A DNA stretch of 64,000 nt, from positions 62,001-126,000 of the forward strand of contig NZ_JAHBBK010000005.1 in NCBI RefSeq assembly GCF_018390515.1. Reading direction: 5' to 3'. How positions within the stretch are numbered: the stretch's first letter is position 1; each line of letters begins with the position of its first letter. The DNA is from Mucilaginibacter sp. Bleaf8. GTDB taxonomy: Bacteria > Bacteroidota > Bacteroidia > Sphingobacteriales > Sphingobacteriaceae. Shown here piece by piece: positions 7,168-15,046 of the stretch. Position numbers and translations under genes: made by a program. The notes under the pieces are model-generated. The model was not told the DNA's origin and made no database searches. It saw only the letters and a list, made by a program, of their open reading frames with translations.

Positions 7168-8178
7168 ATGTTAGATATAACCGCGCTTAGCCAGCTTTTA
7201 AACCAGCCCCGCAAAATAGTTATCACCACGCATCATAAGCCCGATGGCGATGCAATGGGATCATCATTAGGTTTGTACAATTACCTGATACAACTGGGCC
7301 ACCATGCCCAGGTAATTGCCCCTACCGATTATCCGGAGTTTTTAGCCTGGATGCCCGGCAACTCCGAGGTAATGATCTATACAGAGCAAACCGCGGCGGC
7401 GGCAGCATTGATAGCCGAGGCCGAAATAATTTTTTGCCTGGACTTTAATCACCTGAGCCGCATTAACGAAATGGGCGAACTGGTAGGCCAAAGCAGCGCC
7501 GTAAAGGTGATGATTGACCACCACCTGGAACCGCAGGATTTTGATGATTACCGGTATTGGAACATTAATGCCTGCGCTACTGCACAGCTGGTATACAGCT
7601 TTATTGCTACGGAGCTGAAACGCCCTGATTTGATCAATGCGGATGTGGCAACCTGTCTGTACACCGGTATCATGACCGACTCGGCATCTTTCCGTTTACC
7701 AAACACCACATCGGCCGTGCACCGCATTGTAGCCGATTTGATTGACGCCGGCGCTGTGAACTGGCGTATACATGAACTGGTTTACAACAATTCGTCTGAA
7801 ACCCGTTTGCGCTTTTTAGGCCACTGCCTGAGCCAAAAACTGGAAGTACTGCCTGAGTATAATACAGCTATTATTACCGTTACCGAACAAGAGTTAAAGG
7901 AATACGATGTAATAACCGGCGATACGGAAGGTATTGTAAATTATGCTTTATCCATAAGCGGCATACGCCTGGCCGGCTTTTTTGTGTCGCGCCCCGGCCG
8001 CGTAAAACTTTCGCTACGTTCAAAAGGCGAGTTTCCGGCCAACGATATTTGTAAAAAGTATTTCAATGGCGGCGGTCACCGTAATGCAGCGGGCGGCCAC
8101 TCAGATGCTACGTTAGAACAAGTAGTTGAACAATTTAAAAACATATTACCCGAATACAAAACACTATTAATACAATAA
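7168..8178 (+). CDS. nrnA: DHH-family phosphoesterase, NrnA-like
   Basis: 336 residues. DHH domain with KPDGDAMGSS (24-33), a CLDFNH metal motif and the MIDHHLEP triad; the C-terminal DHHA1 domain has GGGHRNAAGG near 300. NrnA enzymes degrade short oligoribonucleotides and dephosphorylate 3'-phosphoadenosine 5'-phosphate; Bacteroidota generally lack Orn, which would make this the nanoRNase. The FKBP gene begins two bases after its stop, so the two are probably one unit. A related cyclic-dinucleotide phosphodiesterase role cannot be excluded. Confidence 0.9.
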   Translation: MLDITALSQLLNQPRKIVITTHHKPDGDAMGSSLGLYNYLIQLGHHAQVIAPTDYPEFLAWMPGNSEVMIYTEQTAAAAALIAEAEIIFCLDFNHLSRINEMGELVGQSSAVKVMIDHHLEPQDFDDYRYWNINACATAQLVYSFIATELKRPDLINADVATCLYTGIMTDSASFRLPNTTSAVHRIVADLIDAGAVNWRIHELVYNNSSETRLRFLGHCLSQKLEVLPEYNTAIITVTEQELKEYDVITGDTEGIVNYALSISGIRLAGFFVSRPGRVKLSLRSKGEFPANDICKKYFNGGGHRNAAGGHSDATLEQVVEQFKNILPEYKTLLIQ

Positions 8179-8180
8179 AA

Positions 8181-9161
8181 ATGAAAAAAAACTTAATGTT
8201 TTTAGCGGTTGCAGCTATTGGCCTGGCCAGTTGCAACAGTGGCTTAAAAAAGGGCGAAGGCGGGATGCTGTACAGTATCCACGAGGATAAAGACGGCCCG
8301 ACAATCAAAGAAGGCGACTTTGTAGCCGTTAACCTGATCGCTAAAAACGATGCCGACTCCGTATTGCTTAACACTTACGATTCCGGACAGCCAAGCCCAA
8401 GCCTGGTACCTAAACCACAGTATAAAGGCGATATCTTTACCGCTTTGGGCTTATTGAGCGAAGGCGACAGCGCTACCATCAAATTAAACGCCGATACTAT
8501 GTTTAAAGCAATGGGCCAAAAACCGCCGGGCTTTAAAGGCAAATACGTGATTTATGAAATCAAAGTAGCTAAAGTGATCTCAAAAGGCAAACTGAAAGAC
8601 GAGATTTTCAAAGACCGTATCTCTCAGTACTTCAAAACTGAAGGTGATAAATTGAAAAATGCTGAGCCAGGCAAAATCAGCAAATACGTTGCTGATAAAG
8701 ATTTGAAAGTAAGCAAAACTGCTTCCGGCTTAATGTATCAGATTACCAAACAAGGCTCAGGCCCTAAAATTATGCAAGGTGACACTGCTGTAATTAACTA
8801 CACCGGCCAGTTACTAACCGGTAAAGTGTTTGACAGCAGCATTAAAGAAGTAGCACAGAAAAACAAAATTTTCAACCCAATGCGCCCTTACCAGGCTATC
8901 CACATCCCGGTTGGTGTAGGTGCCGTTATTCCGGGATGGGATGAAGGTGTGCAATTACTGAACAAAGGCTCTAAAGCAACTTTGGTTATCCCATCAAAAT
9001 TAGGTTATGGCGAGCGCGGTATGCAACCAATTGGTCCATACTCACCTTTAGCATTTGAAATTGAGTTGGTTGATATCATTCACCCAAATCCTAACGCACC
9101 AAAACCTGCCATGCCGCAAATGCTGGATGCTCCACGGGCTCAGGCTGCACCTCAACAATAA
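8181..9161 (+). CDS. FKBP-type peptidyl-prolyl isomerase, lipoprotein
   Basis: 326 residues. The lipobox LASC at about 16-19 gives a lipidated envelope protein. Two FKBP-fold units are visible: a degenerate one at about 28-130 (GPTIKEGDFVAVNLIAKND) and a canonical one at about 185-305 (GDTAVINYTGQLLTGKVFDSS, later VIPGWDEGVQLLNKGSKATLVIP and LGYGERG). It should assist folding of exported proteins. The stretch between FDSS and VIPGWDE is longer than in a minimal FKBP. The next gene has the same two-domain plan, suggesting tandem duplication. A strong terminator follows. Confidence 0.93.
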   Translation: MKKNLMFLAVAAIGLASCNSGLKKGEGGMLYSIHEDKDGPTIKEGDFVAVNLIAKNDADSVLLNTYDSGQPSPSLVPKPQYKGDIFTALGLLSEGDSATIKLNADTMFKAMGQKPPGFKGKYVIYEIKVAKVISKGKLKDEIFKDRISQYFKTEGDKLKNAEPGKISKYVADKDLKVSKTASGLMYQITKQGSGPKIMQGDTAVINYTGQLLTGKVFDSSIKEVAQKNKIFNPMRPYQAIHIPVGVGAVIPGWDEGVQLLNKGSKATLVIPSKLGYGERGMQPIGPYSPLAFEIELVDIIHPNPNAPKPAMPQMLDAPRAQAAPQQ

Positions 9162-9169
9162 TAATTTCA

Positions 9170-9202
9170 GGGCCTTGAGCATAACAGCACAAGGCCCTTT
9201 TT
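9170..9202 (+). terminator. Terminator after the first FKBP gene
   Basis: GGGCCTTG (9170-9177) pairs with CAAGGCCC (9190-9197), followed by TTTTT. Confidence 0.8.
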
Positions 9203-9220
9203 ATATCTATCCCACTTATA

Positions 9221-10207
9221 ATGAATAAACTGATTACTTGTATCGGTTTGCTTACTGCCTTAGCGTTTACTGCCCAGGCACAAACAGACTTTGTACAAAC
9301 CCCTAAAGGAGCCCGTTATCGTGTAATAACTCACGGCAACGGCCCCAAAATTAAGCTCGACGATATTGTTACTTTTCAGTTCACGGTAAAAACCGATAAA
9401 GATTCGGTACTGGAAAGTTCTTACCAGGCTGGTCGCCCGGCGCAGGCGCAGGTACGCGCATCGCAAAATGCTGCCGACCTGATGGAGGTTTTTCCGCAAC
9501 TGAATGTGAACGACAGCGTGCTGGTGCGCGTACCATCTGACAGTCTTTTTGCCGGCCACGATGATCGCCGTCCGCCGTTTTTCCCAAAAGGCAGCTTTTT
9601 GAATTTTACGCTGAAGGTTGAAAAAGTTCAATCAATGAACGAGGCCATGGCCGAAAGAAACGCCGCCATGGAAAAAGTTCGCGCCGCCGAAGCCACTACG
9701 GCCGCTAAGTACATTGCTGATAATAAGTTAACACCAAAAATTACTGCATCGGGCTTAAAGTATGTGGTTACACAAGCCTCTGCTGCCCGCAAACCCTTAG
9801 CCGGCGATACGGTGCTGGTAAATTATACAGGCAAGCTATTGAACGGCAAAGTGTTCGACAGCAGTGTTGAATCCGTAGCTAAAGCATCGGGCTTGGCGCA
9901 ACCGGGCCGTACTTATGAGCCTATTTCGGTAGCGGTAGGCAAAGGTCAGGTAATACCAGGCTGGGATGAAGGCTTGCTGTTATTGAACGAAGGATCAAAA
10001 GCGACTTTCATTATACCATCTGCCCTGGCCTACGGTCAGCGCGGTACGCCGGATGGTACTATTCCGCCATTCAGTACCCTGGTTTTTGATGTGGAACTGG
10101 TAAAAGTAAAGCCAGCCTTGCACAAAGCCGTTCCTTTTGCCAAACCAGCCGTAAAAAAACGGGCTACAGGCGGCAAAACAGTTAAAAAGAAAGTCACCCG
10201 TAAATAA
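9221..10207 (+). CDS. FKBP-type peptidyl-prolyl isomerase, secreted
   Basis: 328 residues. A type I signal peptide (MNKLITCIGLLTALAFTAQA) without a lipobox cysteine at the cleavage site, so periplasmic rather than lipidated. Like its upstream neighbour it has a degenerate FKBP-like unit (about 38-135) and a canonical C-terminal one (VLVNYTGKLLNGKVFDSS, VIPGWDEGLLLLNEGSKATF, LAYGQRG). The last 25 residues are very basic (KPAVKKRATGGKTVKKKVTRK), unusual for a periplasmic isomerase and perhaps an anchor to anionic envelope polymers. Terminated by a 14-bp hairpin. Confidence 0.93.
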   Translation: MNKLITCIGLLTALAFTAQAQTDFVQTPKGARYRVITHGNGPKIKLDDIVTFQFTVKTDKDSVLESSYQAGRPAQAQVRASQNAADLMEVFPQLNVNDSVLVRVPSDSLFAGHDDRRPPFFPKGSFLNFTLKVEKVQSMNEAMAERNAAMEKVRAAEATTAAKYIADNKLTPKITASGLKYVVTQASAARKPLAGDTVLVNYTGKLLNGKVFDSSVESVAKASGLAQPGRTYEPISVAVGKGQVIPGWDEGLLLLNEGSKATFIIPSALAYGQRGTPDGTIPPFSTLVFDVELVKVKPALHKAVPFAKPAVKKRATGGKTVKKKVTRK

Positions 10208-10213
10208 AATTGC

Positions 10214-10246
10214 AAAAAGCCTTCTGTAACCCACAGAAGGCTTTTT
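10214..10246 (+). terminator. Terminator after the second FKBP gene
   Basis: Perfect 14-bp stem AAAAAGCCTTCTGT/ACAGAAGGCTTTTT with a 5-base loop. It occupies the region just before tatD, so the longer TTG-started tatD frame is ruled out. Confidence 0.85.
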
Positions 10247-10257
10247 ATTTTCGCAGC

Positions 10258-11025
10258 ATGGTATTAACCGATACACATACGCACCAGTACTATGAAACCG
10301 ACCCGGTAAAAAAGGCCGGTTTAATGCAGCGCTGCCTGGAAAACGGCATCAGCAGGCTATTTTTACCCAATGTGGATTCAAGCTCCATCGCTTTGATTAA
10401 TGACATGGTGGCCACCTATCCGCAAAACTGCTTTGCCATGCTTGGCCTGCACCCCTGTGATGTGAAAGAGCACTGGCAGCAGGAACTGGATACCATTTAT
10501 GCCGCTTTACAGCAAACCAAGGTATACGCCATTGGCGAAATTGGCATTGACCTGTATTGGGACAAAACTTTTATTGCCGAGCAGCAAATTGCCTTTAAGC
10601 AACAAATTGCCTGGGCCAAAGCCGCCAATCTGCCCATTGTGATACATTGCCGCGAGGCTTTTGATGAAGTGTATGAAATTTTGCTGGAAGAGCATGACGA
10701 AAAGCTGCGCGGAATTTTCCATTGCTTTTCGGGCACGCTTGAACAGGCACAGAAGATTATCGATCTGGGCTTTTTTCTGGGTATAGGCGGTGTAGTTACC
10801 TACAAAAATGCCGGACTGGATAAAATAGTGCAACAGATTGATTTAAAACATCTGGTTTTAGAAACGGATTCTCCGTACCTTACGCCTGTACCCTATCGCG
10901 GCAAGCCCAACGAAAGCTCATATCTGATACACGTGGCCCAAAAAATGGCCGATTTGCATCAAACCAGCATAGAAGAGGTTGCTGCTATCACTACCCAAAA
11001 TTCGAAGGTAATTTTTGGTGTGTAG
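10258..11025 (+). CDS. tatD: TatD-family metal-dependent hydrolase
   Basis: 255 residues from the ATG at 10258; the in-frame TTG at 10210 would translate a terminator. TIM-barrel amidohydrolase fold with metal ligands in DTHTH (residues 5-9), the EIGIDLYW block with its glutamate, IHCREA, FHCFSG and ETDSPYLTP. TatD proteins act as DNases or 3'-5' exonucleases and in quality control; substrate is not predictable from sequence. A TATTTTCG sequence four bases upstream could be a weak -7 box. Confidence 0.92.
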   Translation: MVLTDTHTHQYYETDPVKKAGLMQRCLENGISRLFLPNVDSSSIALINDMVATYPQNCFAMLGLHPCDVKEHWQQELDTIYAALQQTKVYAIGEIGIDLYWDKTFIAEQQIAFKQQIAWAKAANLPIVIHCREAFDEVYEILLEEHDEKLRGIFHCFSGTLEQAQKIIDLGFFLGIGGVVTYKNAGLDKIVQQIDLKHLVLETDSPYLTPVPYRGKPNESSYLIHVAQKMADLHQTSIEEVAAITTQNSKVIFGV

Positions 11026-11067
11026 GTACTAACTAATTGATTTTTTCAGCTTAACCAATTATATAAA

Positions 11068-12087
11068 ATGTGTCAAATATTGATCATCTATACCGGGGGG
11101 ACAATCGGTATGATGAGCGATCCGAAAACTAAAGCGCTCGTACCCATCAACTTTGAGCAGATCATGGAAAACGTTCCCGAACTGGAGCGTTTAAACTGCC
11201 GTATCAATGTACACTCTTTTGATGAGGTAATTGATTCATCGAACATGAATCCTGAAATATGGAGCCGCCTGGCCCAGCTTATTGAAAGCAACTATGACAA
11301 GGTAGACGGCTTTGTGGTGCTGCATGGCTCGGATACGATGGCCTTTTCGGCATCGGCCCTGAGCTTTATGCTCGAGAACCTGGCCAAGCCAGTCATATTC
11401 ACCGGTTCGCAGCTTCCTATCAGCGCCATCCGTACGGACGCGAAGGAAAACCTGATGACGGCCATCGAAATAGCCAAAGCCAAAAAGAACGACAAAGTGC
11501 GCGTGCCCGAGGTTTGTATCTACTTTGATTACAAGCTTTTCCGCGGAAACCGGGCCTTCAAGTACAATTCATCTAAATTCGAAGCTTTCCGCTCGCCCAA
11601 TTACCCGGTACTGGCCGAATCGGGCGTACATTTACGCTTTAGCATCAATGACATTCGCCAGCCAAGCGGCGATCAGCTCATCATACACAAAAACATGACG
11701 AATGATGTTGCTGTACTGAAACTGTACCCCGGCATCAGCCCTAAAGTGGTGGAAACCATCGTGAATTCTGACGTGCGCGGCATTGTGATGGAAACCTTTG
11801 GCTCTGGCAATACCACTACCGACCAATGGTTTATTGACCTGCTTAAAGGCGCTATTGACAGCGGTAAAGTCATTGTAGATATATCGCAATGTAAGGTAGG
11901 CACTGTAGAACTGGGCCGGTATGAAACCAGTAAGCTATTGAAAGACATCGGCGTAGCCAACGGTTACGACATGACATTTGAGGCCGCCATTACCAAAACC
12001 ATGTACCTGCTCAGCCAGTTTGATGACCCTAACGAAGTTCGCCGCTGGATGGAAACCGATATACGCGGTGAGTTAACGGTATCCTGA
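11068..12087 (+). CDS. ansA: Type I L-asparaginase
   Basis: 339 residues. Hydrolyses asparagine to aspartate and ammonia. No signal peptide, consistent with the cytosolic type I enzyme. The first catalytic Thr is in IYTGGTIGM (about 7-15), the second in VVLHGSDTMAFSASAL, and the Lys in AIRTDAKENLMTA. The C-terminal sensor-type domain has VRGIVMETFGSGNTTTDQW. It stands alone, with a hairpin terminator after the stop. Confidence 0.95.
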   Translation: MCQILIIYTGGTIGMMSDPKTKALVPINFEQIMENVPELERLNCRINVHSFDEVIDSSNMNPEIWSRLAQLIESNYDKVDGFVVLHGSDTMAFSASALSFMLENLAKPVIFTGSQLPISAIRTDAKENLMTAIEIAKAKKNDKVRVPEVCIYFDYKLFRGNRAFKYNSSKFEAFRSPNYPVLAESGVHLRFSINDIRQPSGDQLIIHKNMTNDVAVLKLYPGISPKVVETIVNSDVRGIVMETFGSGNTTTDQWFIDLLKGAIDSGKVIVDISQCKVGTVELGRYETSKLLKDIGVANGYDMTFEAAITKTMYLLSQFDDPNEVRRWMETDIRGELTVS

Positions 12088-12110
12088 TATACCTTATCTT
12101 AAACCTACTT

Positions 12111-12159
12111 AGCAGTAACCCCGGCCATGCTTCATGCATACCTGGGTTACTGCTTTTTT
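12111..12159 (+). terminator. Terminator after the asparaginase gene
   Basis: AGCAGTAACCC (12111-12121) pairs with GGGTTACTGCT (12144-12154) across a 22-base loop, followed by TTTTT. Confidence 0.75.
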
Positions 12160-12185
12160 ATTTTAGTGCTAAATGTGCAGCTTAA

Positions 12186-12218
12186 TTTGGCTGACTTAAG
12201 CCCGGGCATGTATCTTTA
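12186..12218 (+). promoter_or_regulatory. csaA promoter
   Basis: TTTG (12186-12189), 21-base spacer, TATCTTTA (12211-12218; seven of eight). The box ends 5 bases before the ATG, so the message would be leaderless. Confidence 0.45.
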
Positions 12219-12223
12219 CGGCC

Positions 12224-12559
12224 ATGCAACACATCACCTGGAACGACTTTGAAAAGGTAGAACTGCGTGCAGGCACCATACTGGAAGTGTTTGATTTTCC
12301 GGAAGCGCGCAAGCCTGCGTATAAGCTGAAAGTAGATTTTGGTCCGCTGGGCGTAAAGTGGTCGAGCGCGCAAATCACTAAGCATTATACGAAGCAAGAG
12401 CTGATTGGCCGGCAGATATTGGGTGTAGTGAACTTTCCGGAAAAGCAGATTGCAAACTTTATGTCGCAGTTTTTGGTTACCGGTTTGGCTGATGAGGATG
12501 GAAATATTGTGCTGGCTGCTATTGAGCGGCCGGTACCTAACGGAAGTAAATTAATTTAA
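12224..12559 (+). CDS. csaA: CsaA-like tRNA-binding domain protein
   Basis: 111 residues, a stand-alone OB-fold tRNA-binding domain of the kind at the end of MetG. Landmarks are [33 protein letters not shown] and [13 protein letters not shown], then [17 protein letters not shown] and LTGLADEDG-like ending. CsaA was described as a chaperone with export-related activity; binding of tRNA is the better supported property. tadA starts on the last base of this gene's stop codon, so the two are coupled, both with a tRNA theme. Confidence 0.92.
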   Translation: MQHITWNDFEKVELRAGTILEVFDFPEARKPAYKLKVDFGPLGVKWSSAQITKHYTKQELIGRQILGVVNFPEKQIANFMSQFLVTGLADEDGNIVLAAIERPVPNGSKLI

Positions 12560-13035
12560 TGCGATATATCAGTTTTGATAATGAGAATACCGTATCGCCC
12601 GACGAGTTTTTTATGAACGAGGCGCTACGCGAGGCCCGGCAAGCTTATGCCGAAGATGAAATACCTATTGGTGCTATTGTAACCTGCCAGGGCAAAATTA
12701 TAGGCCGTGGCCATAACCTGACCGAGCGACTGAACGACGTATCGGCCCATGCCGAAATGCAGGCCCTTACAGCGGCTGCCAATTACTTGGGCGGCAAATA
12801 CCTAAAAGATTGCACGCTGTATGTAACTATGGAGCCCTGCGTAATGTGTGCGGGTGCATCATACTGGTTTCAGATAGGTAAAATTGTGTTTGGCGCTTAT
12901 GATACCCGGCTGGGATTTGGGCGGTTGAACCAAAAGATCACCCACCCAAAAACGCTGATTACCGGCGGCATTCGTGAGAATGAGTGTGCCGAACTGGTAC
13001 GCGACTTTTTCAGGAGCAAGCGTTTAAAAAGTTAA
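12559..13035 (+). CDS. tadA: tRNA-adenosine deaminase family protein
   Basis: 158 residues. Zinc-dependent deaminase with HAEMQAL (catalytic Glu, zinc His) and MEPCVMCAGA (zinc cysteines). TadA converts A34 of tRNA-Arg(ACG) to inosine. The N-terminus is about 18 residues longer than usual before FFMNEALREARQAY; the ATG at 12559 overlaps the csaA stop, which favours this start, although the internal ATG at 12613 is an alternative. A nucleoside or guanine deaminase is possible but length and motifs favour TadA. Confidence 0.88.
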   Translation: MRYISFDNENTVSPDEFFMNEALREARQAYAEDEIPIGAIVTCQGKIIGRGHNLTERLNDVSAHAEMQALTAAANYLGGKYLKDCTLYVTMEPCVMCAGASYWFQIGKIVFGAYDTRLGFGRLNQKITHPKTLITGGIRENECAELVRDFFRSKRLKS

Positions 13036-13068
13036 CATTAATCTGAACAAATATGATAGCCAACCCTT

Positions 13069-13076
13069 TATATTTG
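13069..13076 (+). promoter_or_regulatory. -7 element of sodA
   Basis: TATATTTG, exact match, 39 bases before the ATG; a TCTG 23 bases upstream is the best -33 candidate. Confidence 0.5.
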
Positions 13077-13115
13077 CAGCGATACATCTTTTTTTAACCT
13101 TAAAAACTACGCATT

Positions 13116-13730
13116 ATGGCATTTGAATTACCGGCGTTACCTTACGCTACCGATGCACTGGAACCGCATATTGATAAAGCTACTATGGAAATACACCATG
13201 GTAAGCACCACCAAGCTTATGTAACCAACTTAAACAAAGCTTTGGAAGGTAAACCAGAGGCTAACAGCAGCATCGAAGAAATTGTAAAACACATCTCTAA
13301 ATATCCTGCTGCAGTACGTAACAATGGTGGTGGCCACTACAACCACACTTTGTTCTGGACTTTATTATCACCAAACGGTGGCGGTCAGCCAACAGGCGAA
13401 CTTGCTGAGGCTATCAAAAGCACCTTTGGTTCTTTTGACGAACTGAAAACCAAAATGAACGAAGCCGGTGCTACCCGTTTCGGTTCGGGCTGGGCTTGGT
13501 TAGTGGTTACTGCCGATAAAAAACTGGCCGTAACTTCAACGCCTAACCAGGACAACCCATTGATGGACTTACCTGAAATCACCGTAAAAGGTACGCCAAT
13601 TTTAGGTATTGACGTTTGGGAGCATGCTTACTACCTGAAATACCAAAACAAACGTCCGGATTACTTAGCGGCCATCTGGAACGTAATTAACTGGAATCAC
13701 GTAGCTGAGTTGTATAACAAAGCAAAATAA
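13116..13730 (+). CDS. sodA: Superoxide dismutase (Fe/Mn family)
   Basis: 204 residues. Dismutates superoxide in the cytoplasm. Metal ligands appear in [29 protein letters not shown] and [19 protein letters not shown], each in the usual place. Motifs GSGWAWLV and [15 protein letters not shown] are canonical. The metal (Fe, Mn or either) cannot be fixed from this reading. Own promoter and own terminator, so monocistronic. Confidence 0.97.
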   Translation: MAFELPALPYATDALEPHIDKATMEIHHGKHHQAYVTNLNKALEGKPEANSSIEEIVKHISKYPAAVRNNGGGHYNHTLFWTLLSPNGGGQPTGELAEAIKSTFGSFDELKTKMNEAGATRFGSGWAWLVVTADKKLAVTSTPNQDNPLMDLPEITVKGTPILGIDVWEHAYYLKYQNKRPDYLAAIWNVINWNHVAELYNKAK

Positions 13731-13767
13731 TTGCAGCCTCCTTTAAAACAGGAAGCAAATTATAACT

Positions 13768-13798
13768 AAAGCCACTGCAACATATTTGCAGTGGCTTT
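13768..13798 (+). terminator. sodA terminator
   Basis: Perfect 13-bp stem AAAGCCACTGCAA/TTGCAGTGGCTTT with a 5-base loop, followed by GTTGTTTA. Confidence 0.8.
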
Positions 13799-13849
13799 GT
13801 TGTTTATATACAAAACCAATCAAACACCACACATTACATTAAACATTAT

Positions 13850-13856
13850 AAGGAGG
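13850..13856 (+). promoter_or_regulatory. Strong Shine-Dalgarno sequence, unusual here
   Basis: AAGGAGG followed by GGTT and the ATG at 13861, a near-perfect anti-16S match at 4-base spacing. Neighbouring genes have no such site, so it stands out and fixes the start of the small lipoprotein. Confidence 0.7.
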
Positions 13857-13860
13857 GGTT

Positions 13861-14034
13861 ATGAAAAAAGCCGTTCTGCCCGGCTTAATGGTGGCTATGC
13901 TGCTGTTAAGTAGTTGCGATGTCATAAATGGCATCTTTAAAGCCGGATTGTATGCCGGCATTGTGTTAGTCATTATCATTGTAGCCATCATCATTTATTT
14001 TTTCAGCAAGTTTAGCGGCGGTAGTAACCGCTGA
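13861..14034 (+). CDS. Small lipoprotein with a C-terminal membrane helix (57 residues)
   Basis: Starts MKKAVLPGLMVAMLLLSSCD: a signal sequence with lipobox LSSC (Cys19). After DVINGIFKAG comes a second hydrophobic helix at about 31-48 (YAGIVLVIIIVAIIIYFF) and a short SKFSGGSNR tail. Short proteins with this SSCDVI..GIFKAG plan are common in Bacteroidota, and I recall them often being mislabelled phosphatidate cytidylyltransferase; at this length that enzyme activity is not credible. It has a strong ribosome binding site. Function unknown. Confidence 0.8.
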   Translation: MKKAVLPGLMVAMLLLSSCDVINGIFKAGLYAGIVLVIIIVAIIIYFFSKFSGGSNR

Positions 14035-14047
14035 TATTATATTTATT

Positions 14048-15043
14048 ATGAAAGCAGTTGTATTAACAGGAGCGGATGAGCCGCTTACCTATAAAGAAGT
14101 TGAGAAACCGGCATTAGGCCCCGGCGAAGTTTTGGTACAGATTAAGGCTGCGGCCTTAAACCGCCGCGATTACTGGATCTCTATCGGCAAGTATGCCGGC
14201 ATTAAGTATCCAACCATATTAGGATCAGACGGTGCGGGTATTGTAGCCGAAGTAGCCGATGATGTAGATAAAGCATTGATTGGTAAAGAGGTCATCATCA
14301 ACCCATCACACGGCTGGGGCGATAACCCTGATATACAAGGGCCTGACTTTAAGATTTTAGGCTTACCCGAAGACGGCACACTGGCCGAATACGTCAAAGT
14401 AAAAGCCGAATATCTGTACGATAAGCCAACGTACTTAACCTTTGAGCAGGCTGCTGCTTTACCTTTGGCTGGTTTAACGGCCTATCGTGCCCTGTTTACC
14501 AAAGGGCGTGCTAAAGCGGGCGATAAAGTGCTGATTGTAGGCGCAGGCTCGGGAACCGGCACCTTTATACTACAATGGGCTGTGGCAGCAGGGTGCCAGG
14601 TGTTTGTAACCTCGGGCAGCGGCGAAAAAATTGAGCGTGCCCGCCATATGGGTGCGGCAGCCGGTGTAAGCTATAAAGCGCAGGATTGGGCCGAAGAATT
14701 GCAACACCTGGCTGGTGGATTTGATGTAGTAATTGACAGTGCCCTGGGTAAAGATTTTGCCAAGATACCGGCCTTATGCAAACCCGGTGCACGCATTGTA
14801 TTTTTTGGCGCTACGGCAGGTAACATTCCCGAACTGGATGCACGCCTCATGTATTTTAAACAGATACAGATATTGGGCAGCATGATGGGTACATCGGACG
14901 AATTTAAGGCAATGCTTGATCTGGTAAACCAGCACCAGCTAGTACCTGTAATTGACGAGGTGATGCCATTGGCCCAAACACAAAAGGCTGTTGATAAAAT
15001 GGGCAACTCGGCGCAGTTTGGCAAGTTGGTTTTAACCATATAA
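14048..15043 (+). CDS. Zinc-type alcohol dehydrogenase-like / quinone oxidoreductase-family protein
   Basis: 331 residues of the medium-chain dehydrogenase/reductase superfamily. GroES-like N-terminal half (GPGEVLVQIKAAALNRRDYW, LGSDGAGIVAEV), then a Rossmann domain with VGAGSGTGTFILQWAVAAG near 165. The cysteine cluster that binds structural zinc in classical ADHs is not present, pointing to an NAD(P)H quinone or enone reductase-like member. It is followed after 3 bp by a ferredoxin-reductase-type gene, so the two are likely co-translated. Substrate unknown. Confidence 0.88.
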   Translation: MKAVVLTGADEPLTYKEVEKPALGPGEVLVQIKAAALNRRDYWISIGKYAGIKYPTILGSDGAGIVAEVADDVDKALIGKEVIINPSHGWGDNPDIQGPDFKILGLPEDGTLAEYVKVKAEYLYDKPTYLTFEQAAALPLAGLTAYRALFTKGRAKAGDKVLIVGAGSGTGTFILQWAVAAGCQVFVTSGSGEKIERARHMGAAAGVSYKAQDWAEELQHLAGGFDVVIDSALGKDFAKIPALCKPGARIVFFGATAGNIPELDARLMYFKQIQILGSMMGTSDEFKAMLDLVNQHQLVPVIDEVMPLAQTQKAVDKMGNSAQFGKLVLTI

Positions 15044-15046
15044 TGG

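Noticed and set aside
13861-14034. Phosphatidate cytidylyltransferase, a label such small proteins often receive
   Set aside because: 57 residues with one lipobox and one helix cannot form that polytopic enzyme.
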